This document shows, one piece after another, positions 11,123 to 22,924 of a stretch of DNA of 64,000 bases; positions within the stretch are counted from its first letter, which is position 1; each line of letters opens with the position of its first letter. Position numbers and translations under genes: made by a program. This DNA is from Iris pallida. Its lineage: Eukaryota > Streptophyta > Magnoliopsida > Asparagales > Iridaceae. Location of the stretch: the NCBI GenBank assembly GCA_029216955.1, contig JANAVB010015600.1, forward strand, positions 37,570,153 to 37,634,152, given 5' to 3'. Under the pieces are notes generated by a model that was given only the letters and a program-made list of their open reading frames with translations, ran no database searches and was not told where the DNA came from.

Positions 11123-13117
11123 TTGGCTATCGATTTCGAAGAGGTAGCCGTGGCAGCCAACATGGTATCGGAACAATTTGGCAGCTTCCCTTCGACGAAA
11201 ACTCAAGACGGTGTGGTCCCCATCCCTCTGGCGACAATGGAGATTGCTAATCTTCTATCTCCCCGAGATCAGGCTGCTGGTCTAGTGCCCCTCACCACAT
11301 CACGAGGGGAGGTCATGTGGGTCTATCCAGACTTGGTATCTGAAGTGTCCCAGCCTACACCATCTTCCATTGGCAAGAAGAAGAGTGGAAAAGTCAGGTC
11401 CTGCCGCACAATCTCGGCAGATATTGAAGAAGCTACAGCCATCGTCACGCGGTCTGAGGCACAATCCCAACCCGTGGCTGACAACTCGGCTGAAGATCAT
11501 CAGCCCGCTATAACTGACGCTCTGGGACCAGCTCAGCCTCCGACGACCGACAAGCCTAGGCCGAAGGAGACTCGCTTTGACAAATCCCTCCGAAAAAAGA
11601 TACCACAGGGGCTGGAGAGGCCCTACAACTTCGACATCTTAGTGCAATTGGCCAACACACCGGCCAAGTTGTCATTATACGAGCTTCTGAGACTCTCAAA
11701 GGATGTGCGAGCGGCTTTGAGCGATGTACTCCAAAATGTCGATGACTTGGCTCAGGTCAACCTCACGGGAGAGAACCCGCCTGCAGATCTCCAAGACAGC
11801 GCTTGCATGGGAGCAATGCCCAACATTGTCTTTACTCTGCAAGACATGCTCATCAAAACCAACCTGCACGATCGCCCGTTATACTACACTGGATACATCG
11901 GCGACGTAAAGGTGGATCGGATGCACATTGATCCTGGCTCTTTCATAAGCATTATCCCGAAGGGTCTGTTACATCATCTCCGCATCCCAATGCATCGCCT
12001 GACGTCTACAAGCACCGCCATCAGTGGTTTTAATTCGGACAGGAGCTACCCAATTGGAAAGATTCATCTGAAGTGTCAGATAGGCGATCTCCAATCAGAA
12101 GTCACCTGCTACGTCATAGATGCAGACACTTCTTACAACATCCTCTTGGGGCGCTCGTGGATACACGATTATATGATCGTGCCTTCCACGCTACACCAGT
12201 GCTTCAAATATGTCGACAAACACGGCTTCGTGAGGACGAAATTTGCCGACATCGATCCATTCAAAGGGGTCGAATCCTACTACTCAGACTCCTGCCTATA
12301 CGAAAAGTCGAAGAGGCACCTTGATGAAGGAGATGTACAGGCTCGTACCGAGAGAGCCACAGGATCAGAAGAACCTCTGACGATCCACCTCCAAGCTCGC
12401 AAACCTGGCAAGTCCGTACCCCTTACAGCTACTCTGCGTAAGGACGCAATCAGCCTCTCGGCACAAGAAGAGCAGATGATAATCCGGCTGCCAAGGTCTG
12501 GCCAAGTGCCAAGACCCATAACGGAGCCACTGACAATCAGGCTGCCGAGAGTCGGCCAGCCGCAAACGGAGAAGCTCAATCCCTCCGACAAGCCAATGAC
12601 GATACGCCTTCCCAAGAAGGATCATCACCCCGATGCAAGGCCTGGAACTTCTAGTAAACCAACCACTCCCCACCCAGAATCGAACACCAGACTGGGGGTC
12701 GCTAGTCTGCCAACAACTCCACGCTCTGCTCCACCATCTGAACCCTTGACGATTAAGTTGCCCAGGTCGTCCTCTCAGTCTTTATTTATACAGGGGGTAG
12801 CCGAAGAGGAATCGGAGCTAGCCAAGTATGTGGCTGCCCACACTGATGTTCCCTCCGCAGATGATGTAATCCCGCTAGAAAAGATACCTTACTTCATCAA
12901 TAAAGGGCTATCTTTGAACTACCTCGAGCTTAATAAGCTTTGTACAATACATGCTATGGAACACGTTATAGGTACTCACCTACACACACAGGTGACAAAT
13001 GTGTACACCGCGATCCAGCTTACTCCAGTGGAAGACGCTTACCACATAATCGAGGGAGGGGGCCATCCAATCATCTTCAGCCGGAAGGACGATCCGCATC
13101 CCTTCACCATAGAATAA
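11123..13117 (+). pseudogene. Tat-A protease region
   Basis: This is the aspartic protease part of the polyprotein, which would cleave Gag-Pol. The active-site motif is IDPGS (DPG codons at 11930-11938), where retropepsins usually have DTG or DSG. Flanking words (GKIHLKCQIGDL, CYVIDADTSYNILLGRSW) are typical of this Tat subgroup. Downstream is a long linker with repeated PLTI-LPR words (about 12370-12790). Tat-B has the same DPGS motif. The frame ends at a TAA (13115) where Tat elements normally read on, most simply a CAA to TAA change. Confidence 0.85.
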
Positions 13118-15060
13118 GTCAACCTCAGGTCAGATGCCGGGAGACTGCCTCTGTATCTTTATAGCCCCCAATCCAAATATCTCATGCAGAAACAGGGGTA
13201 TGATCTGGAGACGACGCCAGGTTTGAACTACGGTACTGGACGATGATTACTTTTGAAGCCACCGGTCCCGGCTGGCAAACCACGGGACTACTATAGCAAG
13301 ACTCGATGTGGGTTAGGGTATGTTACACCCACGACGACCCTTGAGAGTTCAGATGAAGAATGTGACTGGCATTCACATTCAACCGGGTCACCCACTTCTG
13401 ATTCGGATACCAGCATCGGAGATGAATTCAGATAAGTCTTGTCATTCAACATGGCATTCGCCGATGCTTATGAAGAAGACGAAGACATCCCTGAAATCCT
13501 TGAGTTAGAGCCGTGGGCCCAACAGTTGGATGCACAATGGGAAAAGCGGTTCGAACAGAGAGAACCTCCTACAGAAGATGAGGTCATACAAGTGGATCTC
13601 TGCAGCGAATCTTCTCCAAAACCGATCTTCATCAGTAAAAGCCTAACAGACGAAGAGCGGGAATCGCTACTAGAACTTGTCAAAGAATATATTGATGTGT
13701 TCGCTTGGAGCTATGAAGACATGCCGAGGTTAAATCCCGATATTGCTCTTTACAAACTCAACATTCGGCCGGATGCAAAGCCAGTCAAGCAACAACAGTG
13801 ACGTTTCTGCCCGGGTATCATGGATGCGATCGAAGCCGAAGTCAACAAACTGATAGCCAGCAGCTTCATTCGTGAGAAACAACATCCTGACTGGGTCGCC
13901 AACATAGTACCCGTCCTCAAGAAGAATGGGAAGATTCGAATCTGTATCGACTTCTGCAATCTGAACGAGGCATGCCCCAAAGATGAATTCTCCCACCCTA
14001 TCACGGACATCATGATTGACAACACCTGCGGCTTCGAACGTATGGCATTCATGGATGGTTTCTCGGGGTACAACCAAATCAAGATGTCTCCTGACGACGA
14101 AAAGTATACATCATTCCGAACACCGATTGGCACATACTGCTACACAGACATGCCTTTCGATTTTAAGAATACCGGTACCACATATCAAAGAGCCATGAGT
14201 ATCATCTTTAGAGACCATTTACGCAAGACGGTGGAGTGCTATGTTGATGATATTGCCGTCAAGAGTCGCTGTAAGGGAGACCATCTGCAGGATCTGAAGA
14301 CGGTATTCGACCTGATACGAGCGCACAATCTAAAGATGTATCCCACAAAATCTTTCCTGGGCTTATCCAGCGGGAAGTTCTTGGGTTTCATCATCACCGC
14401 CCAGGGTATCCATGTAGACCCTGAGAAGACAAAGGCAATTATGGAGATGGATCCTCCAAAAAATCTCCGCGAACTCCGAGGCCTCCAAGGGAGGCTAGCT
14501 TACATCAGGAGGTTCATTTCTAACCTCTCCGGGTGATGTCGACCATTCACCCATCTCATGAAGAAAGGCGTCTCATTCGTGTGGGACGAAGAATGTCAGC
14601 GGGCCTTCGACAGTATCAAAAAATATTTGTCGAACCCTCCAGTCCTGGAGGCCCCGGTTGCTGAAAAACCATTCCTGCTCTACGTACGAGCAATGGAATA
14701 TTCCCTCGGGGCTCTGCTGGCACAAAACAACGATGCAGGCCATGAATAAGCCATATATTACGTCAGTCGAATGATGATTGGGCCAGAGCACCGATACACC
14801 GCTGTGGAGAAGGAATACCTCACCCTGGTGTTCGCCATTCAGAAGACGCGACACTATGTTACTGGACAAACAATACATGTGATCTTGCGAGTCAACCCTC
14901 TCAGGGTCCTCATGACTAAACCAGGGGCACTCAGCTCTCGCCTCGCTACATGGGCAATATTGCTGTCCCCTTATCATATGATCTTCGTCCCGCAAAAGAC
15001 AGTCAAAGGTCAAGCCCTGGCAGACTTTTTGGCAGCCCACCCAGGCTCGGAGTCGTCCAG
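13118..15060 (+). pseudogene. Tat-A reverse transcriptase and first RNase H
   Basis: The RT copies element RNA into DNA. A linker (13118-13800) leads to RT motifs: LNEACPKDEF, FMDGFSGYNQIKM, and the catalytic YVDD at 14240-14251. The sequence GLQGRLAYIRRFI marks the connection to RNase H, which follows (RAMEYSLGALLAQN, VEKEYLTLVFAI). The frame is the same as gag throughout. Stops at 13244, 13433, 13799, 14534 and 14747 can each be explained by C to T in a CAA, CAG or CGA codon; for several, the intact Tat-B residue supports this. Confidence 0.9.
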
Positions 15061-15099
15061 AATATATGAGGAAATCCCAGATGAGGTTGCCGATTCGCA

Positions 15100-16894
15100 T
15101 ACAACCACTCACGATGATATATGGCGAATGTTCTTCGACGGTTCTTCGAGAACGGGACCCAAGGGCAACATCGTCGTCGGAGTCGGGGTGGTGCTGGTCT
15201 CCCCTTCCGGATTGGTTATTAACTGTGCTTACTCTCTCACAGAACCCTTCTCTAACAATGTGGCCGAGTACAATGCTTTGGTCATTGGCCTCCAACTTGC
15301 AAGGGAGCTGGGGTTAGAATATCTTGAAGCATACGGCGATTCTCAGTTAATCGTCAATCAACTCCGAGGCTCATACGAAGTCCGCCACGAAGACATGATC
15401 CCCTATCACCAAATAGCGATAACCATCATCTCGTCGTTCGAGGGGTTCTTCATCGAGCACGTTTCCAGACTCCGAAATATCGAAGCCGATACCTTAGCAG
15501 GCCTGGCCGCTTTCCTAGCAGTGCCAAATCATACTCATCAATCGGTAGATGTGATAGGCCACGAACAGGTCTGCCCCAAGAACAACGTTCAATTTATGGC
15601 GAGTTATGCCGCTCAGACGATCAACGAAGTCCCAGATTGGAGACAACCATTCATTGACTTCGTCGTCTACAATATCCTGCCCGAGAACCCAAAGGAAGCC
15701 ACCTCCATCAGACGGCGTTCTCTCAGATTCTTCTACGAAATAGAGACGAAAATGCCGTATCGGCGATCCTACGATGGGTTATTGCTTCGGTGTCTGTCAA
15801 ACGCAGAAGCCAAAGAAGCCGTACGAGAAGCTCATGACGGTGTCTGCGGGGTCCATCAGCCTGGCCCTAAATTACAAGACCATCTTCGCCGAATGGGCTA
15901 CTACTGGCCCACGATGGTAGCAGATGCGATAGACTATGCGAAAAAATACAAAGCCTGCCAAGTCCATGCGGACTTCACCCACCAACCATCCGAATTTCTA
16001 TATCCGACAGTGGCATCCTGGCCGTTCGAAGCATGGGGAATGGATATCATCAGTCCGATTACTCCACCTTCCTCCCGAGGACATCGTTTCATACTCGCAA
16101 TCACGGATTACTTTTCCAAATTGGCGAAAGCTGTCCCGCTTGCAGAAGTAAAAACTTCAAACGTGATCAGCTTCCTTAAGCATCACGTCATCTATCGCTT
16201 TGGACTGCCCCGAAGGATCATCCACGATAATGGTCCGCAATTTGTAAGCCACGCCTTCTATCGGTTCTGCGACAAACACCGCATCCAGAATATATCTTCG
16301 ATGCCATACAATCCAGCAGCGAATGGGTTGGCAGAAGAATTTAACAAAACCATCATCAAGTTACTCAAGAAGTTCGTGTCGTCCAACAAACGCAACTGGA
16401 ACGAGAAGCTCGGTGAATGCTTGTGGGCGTACCGTACCACAGTCCGAACTGCCACAGAAAATACACCATTCTTCCTGGTGTACGGGAGTGAGGCAGTTCT
16501 CCCATTGGAGACTCAAATACCCTCACTCCGCGTCGCCCTCACTTATCAATTGATGACGGATGATAACTACCGACGCCGACTACAAGAGTTAGAGGCCTTA
16601 GATGAAAAGTGCCTCCTAGCTCAGCAAAGGATCAAGCTATACCAAGCACGCGTCTCAGGAGCCTTCAACAAGAAGGTTAAAATCAGAACATTCCAAGTGG
16701 GCGATCTCGTTCTGGCAGTCCGGAGGCCGATGGTCATGACTCACAAGACCACCGGTAAGTTCCAGCCAAAATGGGAAGGTCCATTTATCATCGAGGTTGT
16801 ATTCTCCAACGGTGCTTACCGCCTCGCAAAACAAAATGGAGACTTGCTCATGTTGCCCGTCAACGGCAAGTTCTTGAAGAAATATTATGTCTAA
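15100..16894 (+). pseudogene. Tat-A second RNase H and integrase
   Basis: The first part (about 15120-15530) is the additional RNase H typical of Tat elements: MFFDGSS, NNVAEYNALVIGL, AYGDSQLIVNQL and, near the end, RNIEADTLA. The integrase follows. It has an HHCC-type zinc region (GVHQPGPKL, then CQVH), then the DDE core with GMDIISP (near 16041), HDNGPQF (near 16228) and the glutamate in NGLAEEFNK (near 16335). A C-terminal part ends LPVNGKFLKKYYV at the stop 16892-16894. No stop occurs between 14771 and 16891. I see no chromodomain, as expected for Tat. Confidence 0.92.
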
Positions 16895-16902
16895 ACGACA
16901 CA

Positions 16903-17085
16903 TTCCAGATCATTGAGTCATGTACCCGCTGGTGCCGCTGAACTCACACCCACAACATTCCAAATTATTAAGTCATGTACCCGCTGGTGCCGCTGAACTC
17001 ACAGCCACTCATTCCAGATTATCGAGGCATGTACCAGCTGGTGCCTCTGAACTCACATTTCGGTCACTCTTTCAGATAGTAAGTC
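16903..17085 (+). repeat. Tandem repeats just after Tat-A pol
   Basis: Three units of 51-56 nt start CATTCCA at about 16903, 16959 and 17010. They contain GTCATGTACCCGCTGGTGCC and end in CTGAACTCACA. A shorter fourth derivative follows near 17080. They look like diverged relatives of the CATGTCCTCATTACC units further on. Confidence 0.75.
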
Positions 17086-17198
17086 ATGTATGACCATACC
17101 TCTGAACTTTCTTTCTGGAAGAGATCCTCCCTCATGATCCACTACCCGCACTCCCAGTGCACAAAAAGGGTAACCGATCCACAAATTTCCAAAACGGC

Positions 17199-18047
17199 CA
17201 TGTCCTCATTACCTCTGAGTCGTTTTACTTTCGCCAAAAACAAATCACCCCTTTACATAGAACTTTTATGTCCTCATTACCTCTGTGTCATTCTATGTAC
17301 CCTCCTTCTTTGAGCCTACTCCTGCCATGTCCTCATTACCTCTGAGTGGGAAGGCTCCGTCGAAGAAACCTTCATGCTTGCCATGTCCTCATTACCTCTG
17401 AGTAAGTATGATGATTCCCTTTCGACTTATTATCTGTACCCACAACCGGAGTATGCCAAGGATAATAGGTCCACAAATATTCTCTGCTGAGTCCGCTCCT
17501 GCCATGTCCTCATTACCTCTGAGTAGGAAGACTCCACGGTAAAACCTCCGTACTTACCATGTCCTTATTACCTCTGAATAAGTATGTAGGTCCTCTCTCG
17601 TCTTATTATCCGTACCCTGAACTAGGGTACGCCAAGGGTAATAGGCCCACAAATGTCCTCTTTTGACCACAAATATCCTCCGTTGAGTTCACTCTTGCCA
17701 TGCCCTCATTACCTCTGAGTAAGAAGACTCCACGGTAAAACCCTCATACTTGCCATGTCCTCATTACCTCTGAGTAAGTGTGTTGGTTCCCCTCCATCTT
17801 ATTATCCGTATCCTAAGTCGGGGTATGCCAAGTTTAATAGGCCCACAAATGTCCTTTGCTAAGTCTCTTAGTACAGGCCCACCATTCCTCATCATGCCCC
17901 GGGAGCCCAGCTACTCCATGGCATTCTATATTCCGATACTGGGAACGTCCACGACCACCTTGCCGTAGAACTGTTCTAAGTATCCCCAATCAAACTTGTT
18001 ATCCGTATCTAAAACCAAGGTATGCCAGGGGTAACAGGTCCATAAAC
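17199..18047 (+). repeat. Motif and hairpin array between pol and the antisense gene (Tat-A)
   Basis: Eight copies of CATGTCCTCATTACCTCTGA or close variants start at 17199, 17267, 17326, 17382, 17503, 17558, 17699 and 17754. Interleaved are four long hairpins at 17426-17470, 17602-17645, 17798-17841 and 17995-18039, within repeating units of about 180-200 nt. The outer stem is TATTATC with GATAATA in copy 1, but TGTTATCC with GGGGTAACA in copy 4, a compensatory change. The array lies exactly where the sense and antisense transcription units converge. It is non-coding. Confidence 0.8.
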
Positions 18048-18131
18048 AAATCTCCCATGCGGGGCAAACATCACCACAATACCACAGGCACAAACAAACA
18101 ATACAAATGAGGAGTAGAATGGAAAGTACTC

Positions 18132-18137
18132 TTTATT
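18132..18137 (-). terminator. Poly(A) signal of the Tat-A antisense gene
   Basis: AATAAA on the minus strand, about 20 bases past the end of the antisense reading frame (which closes near 18156). The antisense transcript would end just before the hairpin array. Confidence 0.6.
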
Positions 18138-18155
18138 TGAAGGACAAAAAAAGCA

Positions 18156-21100
18156 TTACATGTTTTGGGACCACGTCCCTCTCAAAGAAGAAAGAAAAGG
18201 AAAACAGGAACAAAACCAGAAAAAGGCCAACAATAGTTCGGCATTACACAACTCCAAAAGGCGGTTTCTCACCAAGGTAGTCCCTCGCTCAAGCCGCTGC
18301 CTAGCTCGGCGCTCAGCCGCCTGGGACAACTGCTCAGCATCATTCAAGTACTTATATGCCTGCCAATTATTTTCCATCTTCTTCAAAGCAAGTTCCAGAC
18401 TGGCAGAAGCTCTACTAAATTTGTCAGCATCCTGAATAGCAACCCCTTTCTCAGTACGAGCAGCTTCGAGTTTGCACTCTAGGAAGGCCAGCTTTCTTTG
18501 GAGCTCGAGAATCTGTTCCCGGGTGTCAGTTACCCCACGGGAGGCAGTCGCTTCCCGAGCCGCGCAATCTTCATTGCGACGGCTCCATTGACCGTACAAC
18601 TCAGTCAGGTCCCTGCGATCCTTCAATATAGCTGGCTTGAGCGATTCCCGAGCAATCCTCACCTTCTCTACCGCGGTTGCGAGGAAAGTATGCTCTTGAT
18701 CTATCACCACTGATAGATCAGCTTGTCGCAGTACGCGAAACTGGGCCACGAGACGATCGGCCTCTAACAGCTCAGGCTCCAGAAGCGCCGCTAGTCCTGT
18801 CCCACCGGGAAGTGTTCTAAGGATATTAATTTGACCACCGACGCATTGACGGGCCATAGCAAAGGGAGTCCCCATCTCTACAGCTGCCTCAATCCCCCTC
18901 TTCAGGTGGCGGTGGAAACTGTCGACCATGTCCTGGGACACTTCATCCAAAACTTCCGTAGAGGACGGCGTCAAAGGGAGTGTGGCAGGCAGTACCGAAG
19001 GAGTAGCCTCAGAATTTGTCGTCCCTGCCACCAGGGAAATGAATTCTGTGTGAAAAGATGCATGGATGGCAGCTAGCACCTCTTCTGCCGCCCGAAGAGC
19101 CTGGATACTTGGTAGAGCAGAAAGATTAACTCCCGAAACCCTATTCGCAGAGGATGGCGCAGAAAGCGTCGTCCCTTGCTCCAGCTGTGCTATCACCAAG
19201 GCTCCCAAACTTGACCCAGCTGAAGGCCCCTCAGTATGGGTTGGAAAAGAAGGAGGCACACGTGCTTCCGTCAGATCCCCTCCGGTAGAGTCCGCCCTGG
19301 CAATGTCCATCACCGACAGTAAAGGGGTGGGACCTGCACGTCCAAAGCAATCATTAATCTACGAAGGACAGGATGATAGAGCATATAGGCCTCCTCATAA
19401 GTTAAGAAGCTGGTTTATCTTACCAGGGGAAGAGCTCGGAGGCTGCAGCTCGTTCGAAGCTGGCATAGTTTCCCAACCCGCAGCTTCCAACTCAAATTCA
19501 ACTGGTTTCTCTGCCCCAGCCACCCCTGAAGAGGAGCCAGCCAAGTCAGTGTCATCATGTTGAAATTCAGCTGTCTCAGGGACAGGGGCAGTAGAGCCCC
19601 CGTCTCTATGAGTTGAGGTCTCAGCAAGGCGAGACTCCCCGGCCGCCTCCGGAAGAGCCCCAGCGGAAGTGATGGCGGTGCACATATCATTGATCAAAGT
19701 GGACAAGGCTGGGTCGACTTCAGTAGTCGAGTCCCAAGAAGCAGACTCCCCGGACGCCTACAAGGAGCAAAAGAAAAAATGATTAGGCCGTAATTTAGAA
19801 AAAGAAGGAAAAGGCGATTGAAATTCCAATCACCTCAGAAATAGCATCAACATCAATAAACAGCCTGTGACGTCTTACCGCAGCCCTCTTTGTGGAGTAA
19901 GTCCTGCCATCATCAGTAGACAGATGCCTGCCTCATTGGCGTGAAGCACCAGGCACAACAGGTGGATGGTCCTCCACCTCTTCGTCCGGCACAGTAGGAG
20001 GCTGGTCCCCTGCCTCCTCGTCCGAAGAATGCGATGAGTCATCGGCGGCCTGCTCGTCATCCTCTTCGTCCGTCGCAGTGGACTCCGAGTCTGGCACAGG
20101 AACCCTATTCGCCCCTCTCTTTTTCTTTCTGGAACCCTCGGGCTTTTCTGCCAAGCCGGTCCCGACAATAAAGCTGGTGTTCATGTCAAAGTTCACAGGA
20201 GATTTGCTCACCGCAACGTGATAAAGAGCCACCATGTACAAAATATCCTCTTGCGTATTAGCGTCAGGGACTGAGAAGCTAGCCCGGGAATGAACAGCAT
20301 TGTAATAATGCCACGCCCGGATGCCGTCAAGGACACTGCCCTCAAAGCCCAGGCAAGCACTGGATAGTCAAGGAACAGCTAACTATACCCGAATTGACGA
20401 GAAAACCTACTAGGCAAATAAGGCTCCAAGTATACGTTATTTCGGTAACGATATACTAGGTGCGCGGGGCGAATGTTGTGAGCCATATCTTCTCAGATAA
20501 GAGCTGGGGAGGTTCAATGCCATCAACGTGTACCCCCTCACTTCTCTAGGGGTAAACTGAGGAAGAGACACAAAGAAGTCGCGCCCGTCGACTCTCGCCA
20601 ACGCCCTCCTACAAGCCGGCATGGTGTCATACTCCCAAGATTGATGGCGGTATCGAAAAATGAAGGCATCATCAGCGGTGACATCATCCTCTGTCCCGGG
20701 CCTCATCAATGACCGATAATGCATCAATAACCACCCCATGAGATAGTGGTATGGTACCTCTATCCGCTCAAAGTCCAGCGTCGTCTCGCGAGCAATGACT
20801 TTAGACGAAAAGGTACGGAGGCCGTGGTGTATGCTACACACCATAGCCGAAAGAAGGGCCAGTCTTACTTTGAAGACCAGCTTCACAGTCGGGAGAATGA
20901 AGTGGCGGCTGATCCTTTCCATAGAACCTGCCCCTCCTGAGACTACGCAATTTCGTAGCCATACCATCAAGAACCCGGCCAAGATTGCTTTCTCGAACAT
21001 CTGCCGGGTACCGTAGTGGAAATAACTGACGGAGTCAGTGCGCCTCCCAAATCTATCACGGGTGGACCTCGACCTTTTTGCATTAAACATCAGGTCCTTT

Positions 21101-22918
21101 ACCTCCGCCTGAGTTTGGGGACCTCGAGAAGAAACCCGGTCGGAAGGACGTAATTTGAAAAGATACGCGACCTAGGCCGTAGTATGGGGGCGTTCCCTTC
21201 TGAACTATTATTCCTCTTGATGGCAGTCTGATGACAGATGCTATGGTGGCACAACAATTCCCGGTACACAGCGACGAAACCAGAAAATCGTCGATTCAGA
21301 TCGTCGAATTCCTCGTTCATCGGGGTGTATACTTCAAAGGCCTCGCCTTCCCACGACAGCTTAGAAACAGCATTCATTTCATGGAGAGCAAGTCCCAACT
21401 CTCCCCCGGGAGCGAAGAAAGTCTCCGTACGCCGGCTATACATCTCCAAAAGGGCCATGAACAGCGGCTTGTTAATGGGCAATCCGTAACAGGTGCCCCG
21501 GATGGCATAGTAAAGGTAAATCTCCCGAAGGAGTTCCTCGTAGTTCTTCAGGATCCATGAGGAAAGATTGGCCCATGTGGGAATGGGGTTTATCCAATTC
21601 AGCAGCGATAACCGGCCCACAAGATAAGACCCCTTGCGAGCGAACTGATTCAGAAAGGTATCAGCTCGTGTAAAAGTGAAGTTAGGACCAGACACATTCA
21701 TAAAAGTACCAGAAATCAGCCCCATCACAGTCCGACTGACTGACTCCCTACTTGCACATGCTGACCTAATGCTCATGTTATAGTGGATGTTGCCAACGAA
21801 CATCCCCTGTTGGGTTGGAGTTAGAGAGCCCGCCATTTTCCTGCCCAGCGGCACCATATTAAACCACGAGAGGGAAAAATACCGCTCCATCTCGGGAACA
21901 TGGATATCCACCCCGTCCACAGTGAAGTCCCAGTTCTCAGAAACGTCCAGCATTCGGGAGTTCTTTACGGATAAAGTATCCCCAAAGAAAAAAAGCTGGT
22001 TTCAGATATTCTCCGTCCAGTTTCCCCGAATTCATCATAGTGCAAAGAAAATGGAAAGGCTGGTTGTTGATGGCAGCCACCCTCTCCAAAGGCTCATTAG
22101 AGGGAAGTTGATCTGTCATATGTCGAATTAGATCATCAAGCCACACACCCACGACAAACTGAGCTGAACCCACTAGAAGCTCTACGGCCGGGTTGGTTGG
22201 GAGGTTCACTGGAAAAAGATAAAAGAAATAGGATTAAAAAATAGGTTAAAACGAAACCACTTAGAGTTTCTCAAAAAGAAGTTTCTATGAGCCTATGCGG
22301 CTCGGATCGACGAAGCCTTATGCGGCCCAATTCAGCTGGGTTTCATGCGGCACGGCTTCAATAGAGCCTATGCGGCTCGGGTCAACACAGCTTCATGCGG
22401 CCCAATTCAGTTGGGAGTCCCATGCGACACTGATTCGATAGCTTATGCGGCTCGGATTAAAACTTATGCGGCTCTATCTCGCAGAGGAGTTTATGCGACG
22501 CGACTCAGCAAAATTCTATGCGGGCCAGGTTGTCAGAGATATATGCAGTTCCGCTCAAAGGAGGTTCCATGCGGTTCAAACCCGGAAGCACTCCTGCGCC
22601 TCAGATCTTTCTCAATGCGGCTCAAACATAGGGCATGCCCTATGCGGTTCGAATATGAGAGGGTCATGCGGCCCATGCAACATATGCGGCTCAGTCATGG
22701 TCGAGCTTGGGCGGTTCAATAAAAACGAAGGAGGAAGGCTTGTGCATATGTTATGCAACAGAGCCATGAGTCTTTGGGGTTCAAAGTATTCAAATCCATT
22801 TCTTATCCTTGAAAGCGGGGTGAACATCAGGATACACTTCGGGCACGGCGGCCGACGAGGAAGCCACCTTCTTGCCTTTTGCAGCAGCAGAGACGACCTT
22901 GGAAGATTTGGGAGCCAT
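18156..22918 (-). pseudogene. Tat-A antisense accessory gene, intron-containing
   Basis: This gene lies opposite the retrotransposon sense strand. Exon 1 (22918-22807) encodes a lysine/serine/alanine-rich N-terminus (MAPKSSKVVSAAAKGKK). Intron 1 ends in TCTTTTTCCAG at 22209. Later introns are 19833-19758 (donor GAG/GTG, acceptor TTGTAG) and 19423-19334 (donor CTG/GTAAGA, acceptor GTGCAG). The middle (about 22208-20440) is a globular region I do not recognise. Then come a basic cluster (RKKKRG, a possible nuclear signal), a Glu/Asp-rich stretch and a long coiled coil (19313-18200). Single-base frame changes near 21985 and 21130-21190, and a broken donor for intron 1, make this copy inactive. 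Tat-B has a homologous coiled-coil end. The maize Tat element Grande is known to carry an accessory gene in this region. Confidence 0.75.
22209..22806 (-). repeat. Intron 1 of the antisense gene, filled with ATGCGGC motifs
   Basis: Between 22290 and 22690 there are about a dozen copies of ATGCGGC or one-base variants, several followed by CCAATTCAG or CTCGG. The acceptor is canonical. The donor position reads AAGG/ATAAGA where GTAAGA is expected; restoring G would give a consensus donor, and the exon phases then fit. Confidence 0.65.
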
Positions 22919-22924
22919 TTTTGA

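Noticed and set aside
14573..15295. 240-codon open frame on the minus strand opposite the RT/RNase H of Tat-A
   Set aside because: It is the antisense shadow of a conserved coding region. It has no recognisable domain and no counterpart opposite Tat-B pol.
17199..18047. CRISPR-like array
   Set aside because: Repeats and spacers are irregular, the spacers are themselves repeated, and the context is a plant retrotransposon.
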